64,000 nucleotides of DNA from Endocalyx cinctus. Its lineage: Eukaryota > Ascomycota > Sordariomycetes > Amphisphaeriales > Apiosporaceae. Made by a program: the position numbers and the translations under genes. This document shows, in pieces, positions 35,984-47,318 of this stretch. Within the stretch, counting starts at the first letter, position 1, and each line of letters opens with the position of its first letter. The notes beneath the pieces are model-generated. The model was not told where the DNA came from and searched no databases. It worked only from the letters and a program-made list of their open reading frames with translations. The DNA lies in assembly GCA_001600455.1 (NCBI GenBank), contig BCKC01000001.1, positions 6,641,418-6,705,417 of the forward strand. The letters are read 5' to 3'.

Positions 35984-37621
35984 ATGCATAATGTACAAGC
36001 TTACGGATATCCCACGCCTCCGGCATCGCCCTCATACGATAATCAGAAGTGCGCCTTTCAACAGCAGCAGCAACAGCAGAACTTCGGCATGCCCTCGATC
36101 TGCCAGCCCCGATATGTCCCAGTCGCGCCAGAGGAAAGAATAGGGAAATTTTTAGGAGAAAGCCTGCAGTTGACGGGCATAATCGGTACCGGCGCCTACG
36201 GTGTGGTTTACCTCGCAGTCGACGTCAAGACGGGCATTCGATATGCCGTCAAGACCCTGAGCAAGTTCAACGCCGATGGTTCCCCCTTGGATCGACGGCA
36301 ACTCGCTTTCCAGCACCGAGAGCTTCGCCTGCACTACCTCGCCTCGGCACACCCCAACGTTGTTGGGATGCACAAGATCGTGGACGACCCGGATTGCATT
36401 TATGTTGTCCTGGAGTACTGTCCAGAAGGTGACCTGTTTCTGAACATAACAGAACGGGGACAGTATGTGGGTAAGGATGACTTGGCCAAGAGCGTATTTC
36501 TCCAGATATTGGATGCCGTTGAACATTGCCATTCCCTGGGCATCTACCACCGGGACTTAAAGCCCGAGAACATTCTTGTTTCAGACCGGGGAGACACTGT
36601 CAAGTTGGCAGACTTCGGCTTGGCTACTTCATCTGACCGATCCGAGGATTACGGATGCGGTTCGACATTCTACATGTCACCAGGTAGGATTCCACTCCCC
36701 TCCTCTCTTTTGTCTCCTTGTTTTTTCCCCATTTTTACCAACATGCGCATACTAACTTTTACCCTCTTTCTTTTCTTCTCTATAGAATGCCTGGACCCTT
36801 CATCCCGGAGACCATACTACTATTGTGCCCCTAATGATGTTTGGTCCCTTGGAGTGATTTTGGTAAACTTGACTTGCGGCCGCAACCCATGGAAACAGGC
36901 TTCTTTTGAAGACTCCACTTACCGGGCCTTCACCAGGAGCCAGGATTTTTTGAGGACCATTTTGCCATTGTCCAGTGAGCTCAACCATATCCTAGGCCGG
37001 ATATTTACCAGGAACCCAGACCAGAGAATCACGTTGAAGGAGTTGAAGAGCAGCATCATGGCCTGCTCCCGATTCACTACCCCCTACGTTGCCGCGGCTC
37101 CCCAGCCCTTGCCATCACCGCCAGCTTCGCCCGAGGCTACATACTACGCCGACTGCGAAGATGCCGTGATTGACGACATGAGCTACGACGCGCCTCTCTC
37201 ACCCGACTCCGACTCGGACGGCGAATCAACCTGTTCTTCAGATGATGGCTCGCTGACCTCCAGCGCATCTACTATCGACGACTTCGACGATGAGGACTTC
37301 TCCAGCCGGGACGAAGAGCTCCCAGCTGCCGAGGAACCACAGATGTACGACCCAGAGGAGCCCACTGTTGCCGTGTTTCCGCAGGAGTTTATCCCCCAAT
37401 ACACAGGACCCACCGGCATAATAGATCAATGTCAACCTTGTGTAGCAGGCCCGGTACCTACCGTCCAGCCTAACTGCGCACCACCACAACCCTCTGCCAA
37501 GTTTGCCTTCCCATACTTTTGGGACGTGGTCAACCGGTACACACATTCCCCTGCCATGCACCACATCCCCTTTCATCCCCAACAACTCCCCATGTTCCCC
37601 AATATGCAAGGCTGCTACTAA
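35984..37621 (+). CDS. Ser/Thr protein kinase, Ran1/Vhs1/Sks1-like
   Basis: Two exons, 35984-36683 and 36786-37621, give 511 residues. An N-terminal Pro/Gln-rich stretch is followed by a complete kinase domain: GTGAYGVVY from 68, catalytic Lys at 90, HRDLKPEN at 189-196, DFG at 210-212, then SPECLD and DVWSLGVILVNLTCGRNPW. The YDNQ/TPPASP N-terminus, the CGRNPW motif and an unstructured acidic, Ser-rich C-terminus (DSDSDGESTCSSDDGS) fit the fungal Ran1/Vhs1/Sks1/Ksp1-like group, which acts in nutrient signalling, meiosis and filamentation control. A named ortholog cannot be fixed from sequence alone. Very long noncoding flanks on both sides, a C/T-rich leader and isolation from other genes suggest heavy regulation, which is inference. 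Confidence 0.9.
   Translation: MHNVQAYGYPTPPASPSYDNQKCAFQQQQQQQNFGMPSICQPRYVPVAPEERIGKFLGESLQLTGIIGTGAYGVVYLAVDVKTGIRYAVKTLSKFNADGSPLDRRQLAFQHRELRLHYLASAHPNVVGMHKIVDDPDCIYVVLEYCPEGDLFLNITERGQYVGKDDLAKSVFLQILDAVEHCHSLGIYHRDLKPENILVSDRGDTVKLADFGLATSSDRSEDYGCGSTFYMSPGRIPLPSSLLSPCFFPIFTNMRILTFTLFLFFSIECLDPSSRRPYYYCAPNDVWSLGVILVNLTCGRNPWKQASFEDSTYRAFTRSQDFLRTILPLSSELNHILGRIFTRNPDQRITLKELKSSIMACSRFTTPYVAAAPQPLPSPPASPEATYYADCEDAVIDDMSYDAPLSPDSDSDGESTCSSDDGSLTSSASTIDDFDDEDFSSRDEELPAAEEPQMYDPEEPTVAVFPQEFIPQYTGPTGIIDQCQPCVAGPVPTVQPNCAPPQPSAKFAFPYFWDVVNRYTHSPAMHHIPFHPQQLPMFPNMQGCY
36684..36785 (+). other. Intron of the Ran1/Vhs1-like kinase gene
   Basis: 102 nt, GTAGGA donor, long T/C tract and CTATAG acceptor. 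Removal joins FYMSP to ECLDPSS in the activation segment. Length is a multiple of three with no stop codon, so retention would insert 34 hydrophobic residues into the activation loop. Confidence 0.88.
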
Positions 37622-40600
37622 AGCGCCCTTTTCTTGAAGAGCTCTACAATGGCTTATGGCCTTGTCAGAGCATTCATTCCATACATATTCCAGGACCATC
37701 CATAGGACTTTTTGGGGACCCCGTACATTAATTTCGGCATACTTACGCACCATGAGGATCTACTTTTTTACATATTCGACACAAACTATTTCCATATTTT
37801 GTTTTAATGAAACCATATATGCCCTGGACCCCAAATGGATAAAAACCCAGGACTACAAAAAAATACCACATACCAACCAAGGACTACCAAAAAAAAAAGT
37901 TTGCAGGACTGCTGCCTTTTTGATTTTTTTTTTCTTTTTTTTTTTCTCTAAACTTCATCTGTATTTATTCCCAGCGAGGCATGATGCTGTAAAGCCTCTT
38001 TTCCTTTCTTCTCTTCTACTACTTTATTTTAAAGTTCAGAGCGTGGAGTTGGTGGCTAGCTTTGAGCAAAGGAGAATTTGATGAGAGAAACGCACCCAGG
38101 AGAAACCGAGGAGTCTTGTGTCGAAAAAAAAAATTCCACAAAAAACAACCAATTCCACTTCAAGGACAACCAATATTCGTCCCGTTCGGGAGATAACTTG
38201 GATGGGCCAAAGCATATTTCTTATTACATACGGCGCAAGAACATACACGGTCTTGGGATTTAAAACTTATTTTTCCAACCAAAAAAGACGGCGGGAGGAA
38301 CAGCTGTTATTTGAAAACGCTTATTGATTATTAATTCTTTTCTTTTTTCACTATTTTGCGGGGTTTTACACTTAGAAGAGGTGACCCGAATACTTTCGTT
38401 TGGATGATACCACAAAGACGTTTTATTTTTCTTGTCTATTTACTTTTTGGGATACGAGAAGATGGGATGGCTATTTTGATTTCTTTTTGTTTTTGATACA
38501 CGAGCCTCTTGATAGGAAGAAAAAAAAAGCCCGAAGGAAAAGAAAAAGATGATATATATCTTTTCCTTTCGAGGCTTAATCAATGCTCTGGGATGGGTTA
38601 TGGGATTACGATTTTTTATCTTTTTTTTTAGACCAAAATATTTAAAAAGACGGTCAATATGCCCCGATGGCAACTTTGCGGCGACTAGGAGAGAGGGAAA
38701 CGAATTAAAAAAAAGGGTATTATTTACTCTTACAAAATATGATGGTCGCCGCAGAAATTTTATACGTTTCATACTGGACGGTGTCTCTGCTTCAAAAAGC
38801 AAAACCCGTTCCTATATTTGGGAGGACAATTATTTTTTTATAACTGGGAAGATACCATACGGAATGATTATAGATATTCTTATTTCTTTTCTTCACCATT
38901 ACATAAAAATACCACCCTTAAAGAATAACAAATACAAAATGTTTCCTGAGCGAGTGAAATCGCCTATAAACTTTCTCCGCACATTATACTCTTTTCCAGA
39001 CTTGCTCATAATAACTTGTATCTACCATTGTGTGTGTGTGATTGTGATGAAATGAGGTGATTCGTGTAAAGTGACGATGATAATTACATAGTGTTTTAGA
39101 ACCAAATATTCCAACTGCTCTGTTCTGATTGGAGAAATCTTAAGAACGCCACCCGCCTTACTTTTCTTCCCCCCTGTTGTACCACGAGGCATTGCCGAGC
39201 TTTTTTTTCTTACATTTTTAAATTAACGAATGTTTCTCATTACCCAGAAAAAGAAAAGAAAAGGAAAGGGAAGAAAAGAGGAATAATCATTTACTGAGGG
39301 GCGAAAAAAGAAGGGGGAGACAACCGACTGCCGTAGAAGAATACGACGTCAGAAGGTCGCAGTATTGCAACCGGTTTCTTCTTTTGTGTCCAATCCTCGT
39401 GTCCCGTACATTTTTTTTTCCTCCTCTCCTCTCCCCTCCCTTGCTTCTGTATCATTCCTCGTTCGGATTTAGATAAGAGAACGAAATGAAATTTGTGACC
39501 GTAACCGTGACCGTGAAGAATTTCTATTTGCGATACGTACAATGTATGATCGAGATTTCTTAAACCTTGCAATAATCTAATCCACTTCCAATCGGCCCAA
39601 CCCAAAGAAACGAAAGAATCGTTAGATGGTTCCTCTGCCCTGCCCTGCCTATCCTACCCTATCTTAACCTATCCTGCCTTGATTGCTTAATCGAGACCTC
39701 CTAGCTTCTTGCTATCTACCTAATTATTGTCATAGCTTAAAAGCATCTATTACCTATTTTATTTAGGAACCTCCGCCCACCCCGAATATTACCTTACCTT
39801 GCTTTCACTTGCGCTCGTTAATTTTAGTGTCACCCGGGGACAGGAACCCGGCAGGTTTACAGAACTAAGAAAACCCTTTAGAGGACACTTTGCTACGTAT
39901 AGCTGGAGATCGTGTGTTGTTTTCTTTCTTCTTATTAGACCCTGTTACACTAAACTGATAACGATGGTTCAACTAATTAATAAGAGACAAGTCACAAAAT
40001 CATGGGGAAATGAGCCCAGCCTATTACTAGCTAAATAGCTAAGTTAACCAGTCAGTCTAGTCAGCCAGCCAAATCCAGCCTTGTTCAGGGCTTTTACGAT
40101 TGCGGGTTTAGTATATACTATTAACTATTTTAACGGGTATACCGTCGACGTGGTTAAACGGAACACGTTCAGCTTTGGGTCTCTTTTTTGTTTTCCCCTT
40201 CCAGGCGCCGTCATCTTAAGTTAAAACACTTTTTTATTATACGTTGAAATGACGATAAACATAGATAGATGAGTTATCTTAATAACCATTATAGGCGAGC
40301 TTAGCGGGTTTGAAGGGAGACAGAACGACGAATAGGACAACTGAAGTCTCTCACTGTCTATCTCTTTCATCTCTCTCACCGCATTGACCTAATCTGTAGG
40401 CGATAGCTGCTGACCGCCGTGTGAGATTTTGGTTTTGCGTAAGAAGAAAAAATGATAGTTCTTTGCTTCTTTATTTTCTCTCTACATGACATGACATTAC
40501 CTTACATTACATTGCGCATCGCATCGTCGTATTGCAGGTATAGGGCATTCTCTTTCTCCTTTCTTGCCTAGTACTGAAGAGGGTTGTTTTTCTTTTCTTT

Positions 40601-41367
40601 TTGCTAGCGTCAGGTCGCATAACCAGATCTCTTCGTCCTGGGTTTGCTTTTCGAGCGAATCATCATTCGATAAGGCGAGGGCATAAAATATGCACGTCGA
40701 TGTTTTAGGCTTTTTTTTTTCCTTTCGGGTGATGTTGTCGTGGTTGTTTTCGTTTTACAACCTACTTTTACACCCCCTGTCCCCCTCGTGGTGATTGGGC
40801 CGATGGAAGTTTTCTATGGCACATGGCGGTGAAGGGGTGTATGTATGTGTGTCTTTAATGGGGATTTCTCTTTTATCGTTACCCGTGCGTTGTCTCTTCT
40901 TCATTAGTATAGTAAAAAAAAATCCCCCCTCGTGGATACAATGCGCATACGAATAGATGCTATATCGACCCATTAGAACAGTTATACTCCGTACAATTCA
41001 TGCTACTATTCCCACCTCTGTTCGCTTTATTGTCTTCAGTCAACCACACTCATAGCCAAAGACAGAAAAGGCTAGGTTCCTCAAGTGATGCATTTTGACC
41101 CTACCCTAACCTATTACGGGAGGAGCAAAAGAGAATGTGGATAAGGGGGGGCCAGATCTTCCAGATCCACGGTCCATCCGTACTACCCGCGCATCCCACT
41201 AAAAATTCCATCACCTAGGACAAACAAAGTCCTTCGTTGCTACTTTACGCCATTTCTTCTCGTGAGACGATATTCTTGGATATGTGTATGTATGTATCTG
41301 TCTTTGGTTATGATGGGAAAGTGAGCCGACCCCCTTTTCTCTTGCTTTGCCTTATGCCTCGGCGCCC

Positions 41368-41385
41368 TTTTTTTTTTTTTTTTTT
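41368..41385. repeat. T18 homopolymer
   Basis: Eighteen consecutive T in noncoding DNA. Confidence 0.88.
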
Positions 41386-42412
41386 ACCCTATATGGGATG
41401 TTTTAATCTACGATGCATGAATTGCGCGGGTTGGAGATTCCATCGTCGGTCTGCGCTGCGCTACACTACAGGGCCCCCCCCCCCCTTTCGAAGAGCAGCA
41501 TCCGGATGGCTATCGTCTCTGCTTATGATATAGGTATATGTATAATCTTGCTTATCTTTATCTTCTTCGCTCTCATACTTCATGCCGGCAGCGCCTTTCA
41601 ACAAGTAATATATAGTATAGTTCAGCTTTCCTTAGGACTCATGCATGCATGCGTATATAGATATTATGCCTTTTACATATGCATATACTGCCGTATTACC
41701 TTATGCAATGATTACTCCCTTCTCTCTCACCCTACGCGGCTGCGTGTCACTCCTGCGTAAGGTTAATTTTCTTTTTTTCGTAACTTTCTATCTTTTTTTC
41801 TTCACTTAGGTGGTATTCATATATCCACCGCACGATGAGGCAACAGTAGGCAACAGCTCCAATTTAGGTGGGCATTTTTCCCTTTGTTTCCCCTGTGAGT
41901 GGGGTGACAGCAGAATAAAGTGTTTCGACGCGCCGGAGAAGCACGAGACATTAAACGGTCCTTTCTCCGGGTGGAACTCCCGCCGGGCTCACTCTCGTCA
42001 TCATTACCATCGTCACGAAAGCCTGGAGCAGTACCAAATAGGGGAAAGGAACCACAACACCACAAAAAAAAAAAGATGACAGGAAGGATATGGTGATTTT
42101 TTTTTTGTGGATAACGCCTTGCGCCCCGTTAGACTTTCTGAGCCTTTTCTCTTTATCTATCTATGCAGAAATAATAACCTAACCGGCCAATCTCATCTCA
42201 TCATCCCATCCTAATCCTATTATATCAACCTTGTTCGTGTGGGGTTGACGTGCAGTCGGGCAGTGACGTGGTTCCGTTCAAACTACCACCTTATGCAGGA
42301 GCAGCAGAACTGAAAGCAGCGGAGATTGGACCATCTCTCGATCTTTGCCTCTGCCTTTCTCTCTCTTTTTCTTTCCCCTTCTCTTTTTTTTTTGTGGGCA
42401 AATTACTTCATT

Positions 42413-42432
42413 AAAAAAAAAAAAAAAAAAAA
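42413..42432. repeat. A20 homopolymer
   Basis: Twenty consecutive A in noncoding DNA. Confidence 0.88.
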
Positions 42433-45400
42433 CGCCTAGAAAAATAAATGGATGGGGGGAGAGGGGTTAATGGTTCGTGCGCGCAAGGGAAGAATTCCCC
42501 TTGGATCACAGTAGGGCCAGAGCACCTGATCCTGCTCTACTGCGTGTCATCACGATATTTTCTATGACATTTTGCCACTTTGAAGAAAACGGCACAAAGT
42601 AAGAACATATCATCGCCCCATCCACACTTTATCTTCCGACCACCCACTTCTTTTCCTTTTCACTGCGCTCACCGATATATGCTTGTCGCCCGAAAGAATA
42701 CGTGACGAAACATGACAAATGTGGGTTCAAGCAAACTAGACGGATAGCCTAACCTCGCGATCAAACCCCGAAAGTCAAGGCATAATGGTATTTGTACGGC
42801 TTTTATTGTGTGTTTTCTCAATCTCGATATATTTATCGATCATGCGAACAGATGGAGATCATTTGCGTCCACTCACGCAATTGTGGTCTACGTATCAAGG
42901 TAAGATAGATGGAGACTATACTATACTAGAATACATAATCATCCAGTCAAAGTCAAAACTCTTACCTTCGACGATGAAGATGCAAATGCAATAAGCATTA
43001 CGCACACGTGTTGTGGCGAGTTTTAGATAGGCAGACAAAGAATAGGCAACATTGCAGAAATGATATGATTTCGAATCATCTATTCGAGAAAGACAAATGG
43101 TAATAATAATAATAATAATAGAAGCTCCATCATCGCGCGTCCTCCCTCGTCTCAGGAAGGGGGTACTACATAGTCACGCAATATAGAGTTATTCCGTACT
43201 TAAGTTTTTTCTTCTATTTTCTCGAAATTTCGGGGGCTTCGATTTTAAACATTCCCTAGCCTGAGCGTAGTACAGTATATACATAAAGTAGGCAAGAAGA
43301 TGCGCGGCGCATATTATTCTCATCATTATAGGGGTCTTTCAGCACCGATAGGCGCCGATATTCCGTCCCCTTCACTTTTTTTCTCTTTCTGTTTATTCCA
43401 GTCGTTTCTCGTATCGCCGACCGATGAATGATTGGGAGAGAGAAAGCAAATTATTCCTCAAAAGCTAGATACATAACATGATCAACTTGGAATTTTTGAC
43501 TAGTAAGCCAAATCATCGCATGCGGAAATTTATTTGATACACGTGAAGAGAAAAAAATAACGTCGTATGTAAGGCGGCATCCGCCGCGCCCTGAACGAAA
43601 TCTAAAAATGGCTGGCCCCAAAGAAAAAAGAAAAATAAATACGGGTGGTGGGTCATGATACCCTTTTTTCCCGCGGCTCCGGCTGGTTTAAAGGGTCGTT
43701 CAGTCGAATAGACGCAAGGACAGTTCATCATTGTCTCATAAAATAAAATCATAAAAAAAGAGGCGTGACCGATCCAATGAAAAAAATGGGCCGGACTTTG
43801 TGTTTCTTTTGCTTCCGGAAGAAAGAGGGGCTTTTACCAGAACATGCTCAACGTGGTAGGTTGAAACAAGGAAAAACAATTTGTTTTAGGTACGCCACTG
43901 CCAGAGTCTGCCAAGCCAAGAGACCCAGAATGTGTTTACGAAGATGGAAGTGCCGTGACAACTCATAGTTCCCCCTTACTAGGTTTCTGTTAAAAGTATT
44001 CTTCGCTGAAAACAAAAAAAAAATCAGAGTCAGGTCATGCGGGGGCTTTTTCTTTCTGGGTCATATGTATTCTGTATTGTCACCCTCGACGTACGGTACG
44101 GTACGGTACAACCTTCCGGGGACAGCTCCGGTGAGAATATATCTCCATCTACATAACTACGCTCGTGCCAAGAAACAACAAGGAAGGGAAACCCTAATGT
44201 GGGGTTTCGGGGATACTGGGCCGCGCTTACGTCCAAGCCTCTACGCAATAAACGTCCGGCTGGATGACTGGTTGTCGGTTAAACGATGCCCTGGCCCAGA
44301 ACTGGGCAGAGAGTAGGCATAATTTTGCCGCCGCCAACTTAAGGCAAACACGAAATCTAGATTTTCAGCCTCAAGGGCTTGGAAGAGACAACGACGGATA
44401 TCAGGAAATACCGATTCCTAACCTGACTCTGGCGACTTATCTCGTATCGTCTAGCCTGTTTATTTCCGCGTTACCTTGACTCGATGACTCAGCTGGGGTT
44501 GGAGTGTTCTTTCGGCAATACTTGTCGACCAATGTCGTCTTCGGACCTGGGCTGTCTTAGACTCAGTGACATATTTTCGGTATAGTGTGATGAGACAGAA
44601 GCCAATGGTAAGCTGGTTCAGACTATTGTCTTGCTATCTAAAACTTGCCATGTGCTTCTTTCGGAGAAAAAAAAAAAGAAGTCTCGCGAACCAGTTTCGG
44701 CAGATCGGGATGTCTTGGTCGAAGAGCGCCGAGAACCCTTACATCACCGTTCCCAACGCCTTCTACCTACCAATGCCTGGTAAAAATAAACCGTCCAAGT
44801 TAGGCCGGGAACTCAAGATGAGCCTCATTCTTGTTTGCTTTCGTAAGAGAGATGATGAATTGACTCGCGAGAAAAAAGGTACTTACGATGGAGGGTGTGT
44901 CTCTAGAAAAGGTACTTGGCCCCAGATTAATGAAGTCAGTTATCTTGAGCTTCTTATTTGGCATTGACCAAGGTTTCGATGGCGTAGGTTAGTGGGTACG
45001 TTAGAGATCGCGACTATCCCCGCCGGCTCCCCCCCTTATCACCCATCATCGTCATCGTAATCACCTAATGAGAGCGGCTAATCTAAACAAGCTTGATCGA
45101 TCAAACCACCCTTTGATGGTGACGGAGATGATGATGGTTGCACAAAAGCAAGCTACCGTCTTTCGCGCCGGCAAAGCGCCATGTGGCTGGTAACTCAATC
45201 TTACGCATTAAGAAACGGCAGATGGATTTTTTCCTTTGGATCAGCTCGTGGCCTCGGCGGCGGCGCGGTGGCTAGGATATGCCGACGACACCAAATAAAG
45301 CATTTCTTACTTAAAATGTTTAAAGGGCGAAAAACAAACTCAACTCGTTCGATATAGAGTTTGGAGCTATGGCATCCCTACCCCGGACTCTACTTGGTGG

Positions 45401-46646
45401 GTTTTCCTTGTTCTGGTCATAGCTCTCTACCTCTAGCTACGTTCAGGAGCTCTTTGTCGCCTGCGTCTGTGCGACGTGCTCACGATTGACCGTGACGGGA
45501 ATGGCTTTTTTTTGATCGCCATCTCCTCAGCCCCTGAAGATCTACCGCGAGAGTGACGAAGGAAGGTCAATTAGCGTTTATGGAGAATTAAAAATCTAGG
45601 AGCTCTGCGAACCGCACCATCGAGTCAAACTCCCGTTGGACTATCGCGAGCCTTTTCGTCACGATGTAATCAACCTCACGCACGCTGGCGCTGAACTTAT
45701 CGTGAGCCGCGTTTCCAGACATACGTATACACAATTCCGCACTCCATGCGGTCTTTTGTTTTCTACCTAGTTGAAACCAGCTAGCTAGCCGGACACCGAC
45801 GATGGCTCTATCAGCTTTTATAGTGATTATTGATTTCTATCTCTCATCTCGATCAGTGGGTCGTTCTAGCCATTCTGTTACTGTACTATGTTACTTATTA
45901 TAAATTCCGCTCTTCAGCTATCATTCCGGGTATCTCACCCGCGGAAGAGACGCATTGGTCTTTTTGTCGCGTGCGTGACTCAGGATAGTTAGTTCGGGGG
46001 GACTGCGGGTGCTTGGCATTTCTTTAATATTTTAAAGTTTCTCTGCGCGTTTCCGCGAACTGGTTACTAATATGACAATCTCCGGCATATCTTCTCTCTA
46101 ACGAAGTCTCAAATGATTACTACTGATCGATCGTAACTAAAAGGGAAGGGTGGTCTTCAGGTCTTATTCCCGAAATGTGGGTTTAGTTCTCCTCTATTGA
46201 GATATCTCGACGGATGATGAATCAAGTTTCGTCTTCTTAATAATGAATCTTGATTCAAACAAGTTGGAATCGGTTTATTTTAAGTGATCACTCAAGCTTG
46301 ACTTGCCAAGAGTTTGGTGTAGTTCGCTTCAGTTTATACTCGCAGCAGTCTAGAGGTTGTATCATATCAACGTAGCGATTGGCAGTAATAGGTGATCATA
46401 TGCAACACTTCACATTCTATCGAGTCACTAGCAAATCGTGATACAAAATGAACTTGAAGAACTGCCAAGAACTTTTTAGAGAAATTGCGAGTAAGACTGT
46501 AGATTATTTTTGGCGCGGTCCCGCTCCTTAACTTTGAAATACATTCAACAAACATATGGATATCATCACTAGTACCACCTCCTTCCCTCCGACTCCTCGC
46601 CCCAAGCACCCGCAAACCCGAATCTGGGCAGAGGCGTGAGCTCCAC

Positions 46647-47318
46647 TTAGTCACTTCCCGTAATGGGACCACCGGGGAACGGCTTCTCCGGAACCATGGG
46701 ACCGCCCGGGTAAGGCTTGTCGGGGATCATGGGTCCGCCGGGGAGGATAATGTCGCGCTTACCCGGGACGAAAGTGGTGACGGTACCGTCGGGCGACTGG
46801 ACGATGGTGATGCCGTACTTCAGCAGCTCCTCGGCGATGGCCTCCATCTGCCACCTCACGGGCTTAGGCGCCTTATCGATCGACCCGAAGGCCTGGAGCA
46901 GCGTCTCGTACTGGACCTCGAGCGCGACGATCTTGGCTTGCGTCGGGTCCTGGCTGGCGCCGCTGCCGCCGATGAGCCCGATCGTGTCCGTCTGTCGTCG
47001 CTTCTTGTCGGACGGGTGCAACCCGCCCGTGATAGGGGGCAGGAGGATGAACGTAGGCTCGGGTTTGGGAGGGGAGCCGCTTCCGGGAAACCAGACGATC
47101 TGTCGCTTGTCTGAAGGGTGTAAGCCGCCCGTGATCGGGGGTAGGATGGTCGTTTCGGGATCGCCCGGTTGCGGTGGCGCGCCGCTGCCGATCCACGTGC
47201 CACTTCCGGGACTCCACGTGAATTGTCGGGCGTCAACGGTCTTGGTGGGTTGCTCCGAGATAGGGGCTGCATGAGCCAACACCGCGAGGGCGAGCGTAGC
47301 GAGAACTGCTCTAACCAT
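46647..47318 (-). CDS. Secreted repeat protein with Kex2-type sites (KEP-like)
   Basis: A single-exon gene of 223 residues; the frame extends upstream but its first ATG is at 47318. Residues 1-17 (MVRAVLATLALAVLAHA) form a classic signal peptide. Two tandem imperfect repeats follow, 32-72 and 73-107, each opening with Q and an aromatic-rich W-x-PGSG segment and closing with LPPITGGLHPSDK plus basic residues. Dibasic Kex2-type sites stand at KR 71-72, KKRR 105-108 and KR 187-188, and a single R31 precedes the first repeat. A middle segment (about 125-185) is not repeated, and the tail has three PGGP units. Kex2 in the Golgi would release peptides starting with Q, suited to pyroglutamate formation. 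No tailoring enzyme (for example a DUF3328/UstY protein) was seen nearby, so a structural, repellent-like or signalling role is as likely as a RiPP. Function unknown. Confidence 0.8.
   Translation of the reverse strand: MVRAVLATLALAVLAHAAPISEQPTKTVDARQFTWSPGSGTWIGSGAPPQPGDPETTILPPITGGLHPSDKRQIVWFPGSGSPPKPEPTFILLPPITGGLHPSDKKRRQTDTIGLIGGSGASQDPTQAKIVALEVQYETLLQAFGSIDKAPKPVRWQMEAIAEELLKYGITIVQSPDGTVTTFVPGKRDIILPGGPMIPDKPYPGGPMVPEKPFPGGPITGSD
47004..47042 (-). repeat. Copy 2 of the LPPITGGLHPSDK coding repeat
   Basis: Encodes residues 93-105 with the identical 13-residue peptide, followed by KRR. Confidence 0.9.
47106..47144 (-). repeat. Copy 1 of the LPPITGGLHPSDK coding repeat
   Basis: Encodes residues 59-71 of the secreted repeat protein. 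Copy 2 lies about 100 nt further on with synonymous differences, so the peptide is conserved more than the DNA. Confidence 0.9.

Larger units (their letters stand above)
37622..46646. other. Gene-poor intergenic region downstream of the kinase
   Basis: About 9 kb without a supported gene. Noncoding features include T18 at 41368-41385, C12 at 41474-41485, A20 at 42413-42432, an (AAT)n tract near 43099-43120 and a GTACG repeat at 44091-44108. Open frames at 38549-39055 and 44566-44967 (the latter starts at GTG) have no recognised motifs and Lys/Phe-rich low-complexity composition. No tRNA or transposon was seen. Confidence 0.5.

Noticed and set aside
44566..44967. 133-codon frame
   Set aside because: It starts at GTG, has Lys-rich low-complexity parts and no family motif; chance expectation in 9 kb is similar.
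23040..46646. Degenerate transposon filling the gene-poor region
   Set aside because: No terminal repeats, reverse transcriptase or transposase remnants, nor the extreme AT bias expected after RIP, were seen by eye; a repeat search would be needed to exclude it.
46717..47274. 185-codon plus-strand open frame
   Set aside because: Antisense shadow of the KEP-like gene; the minus-strand frame has signal peptide and repeats.
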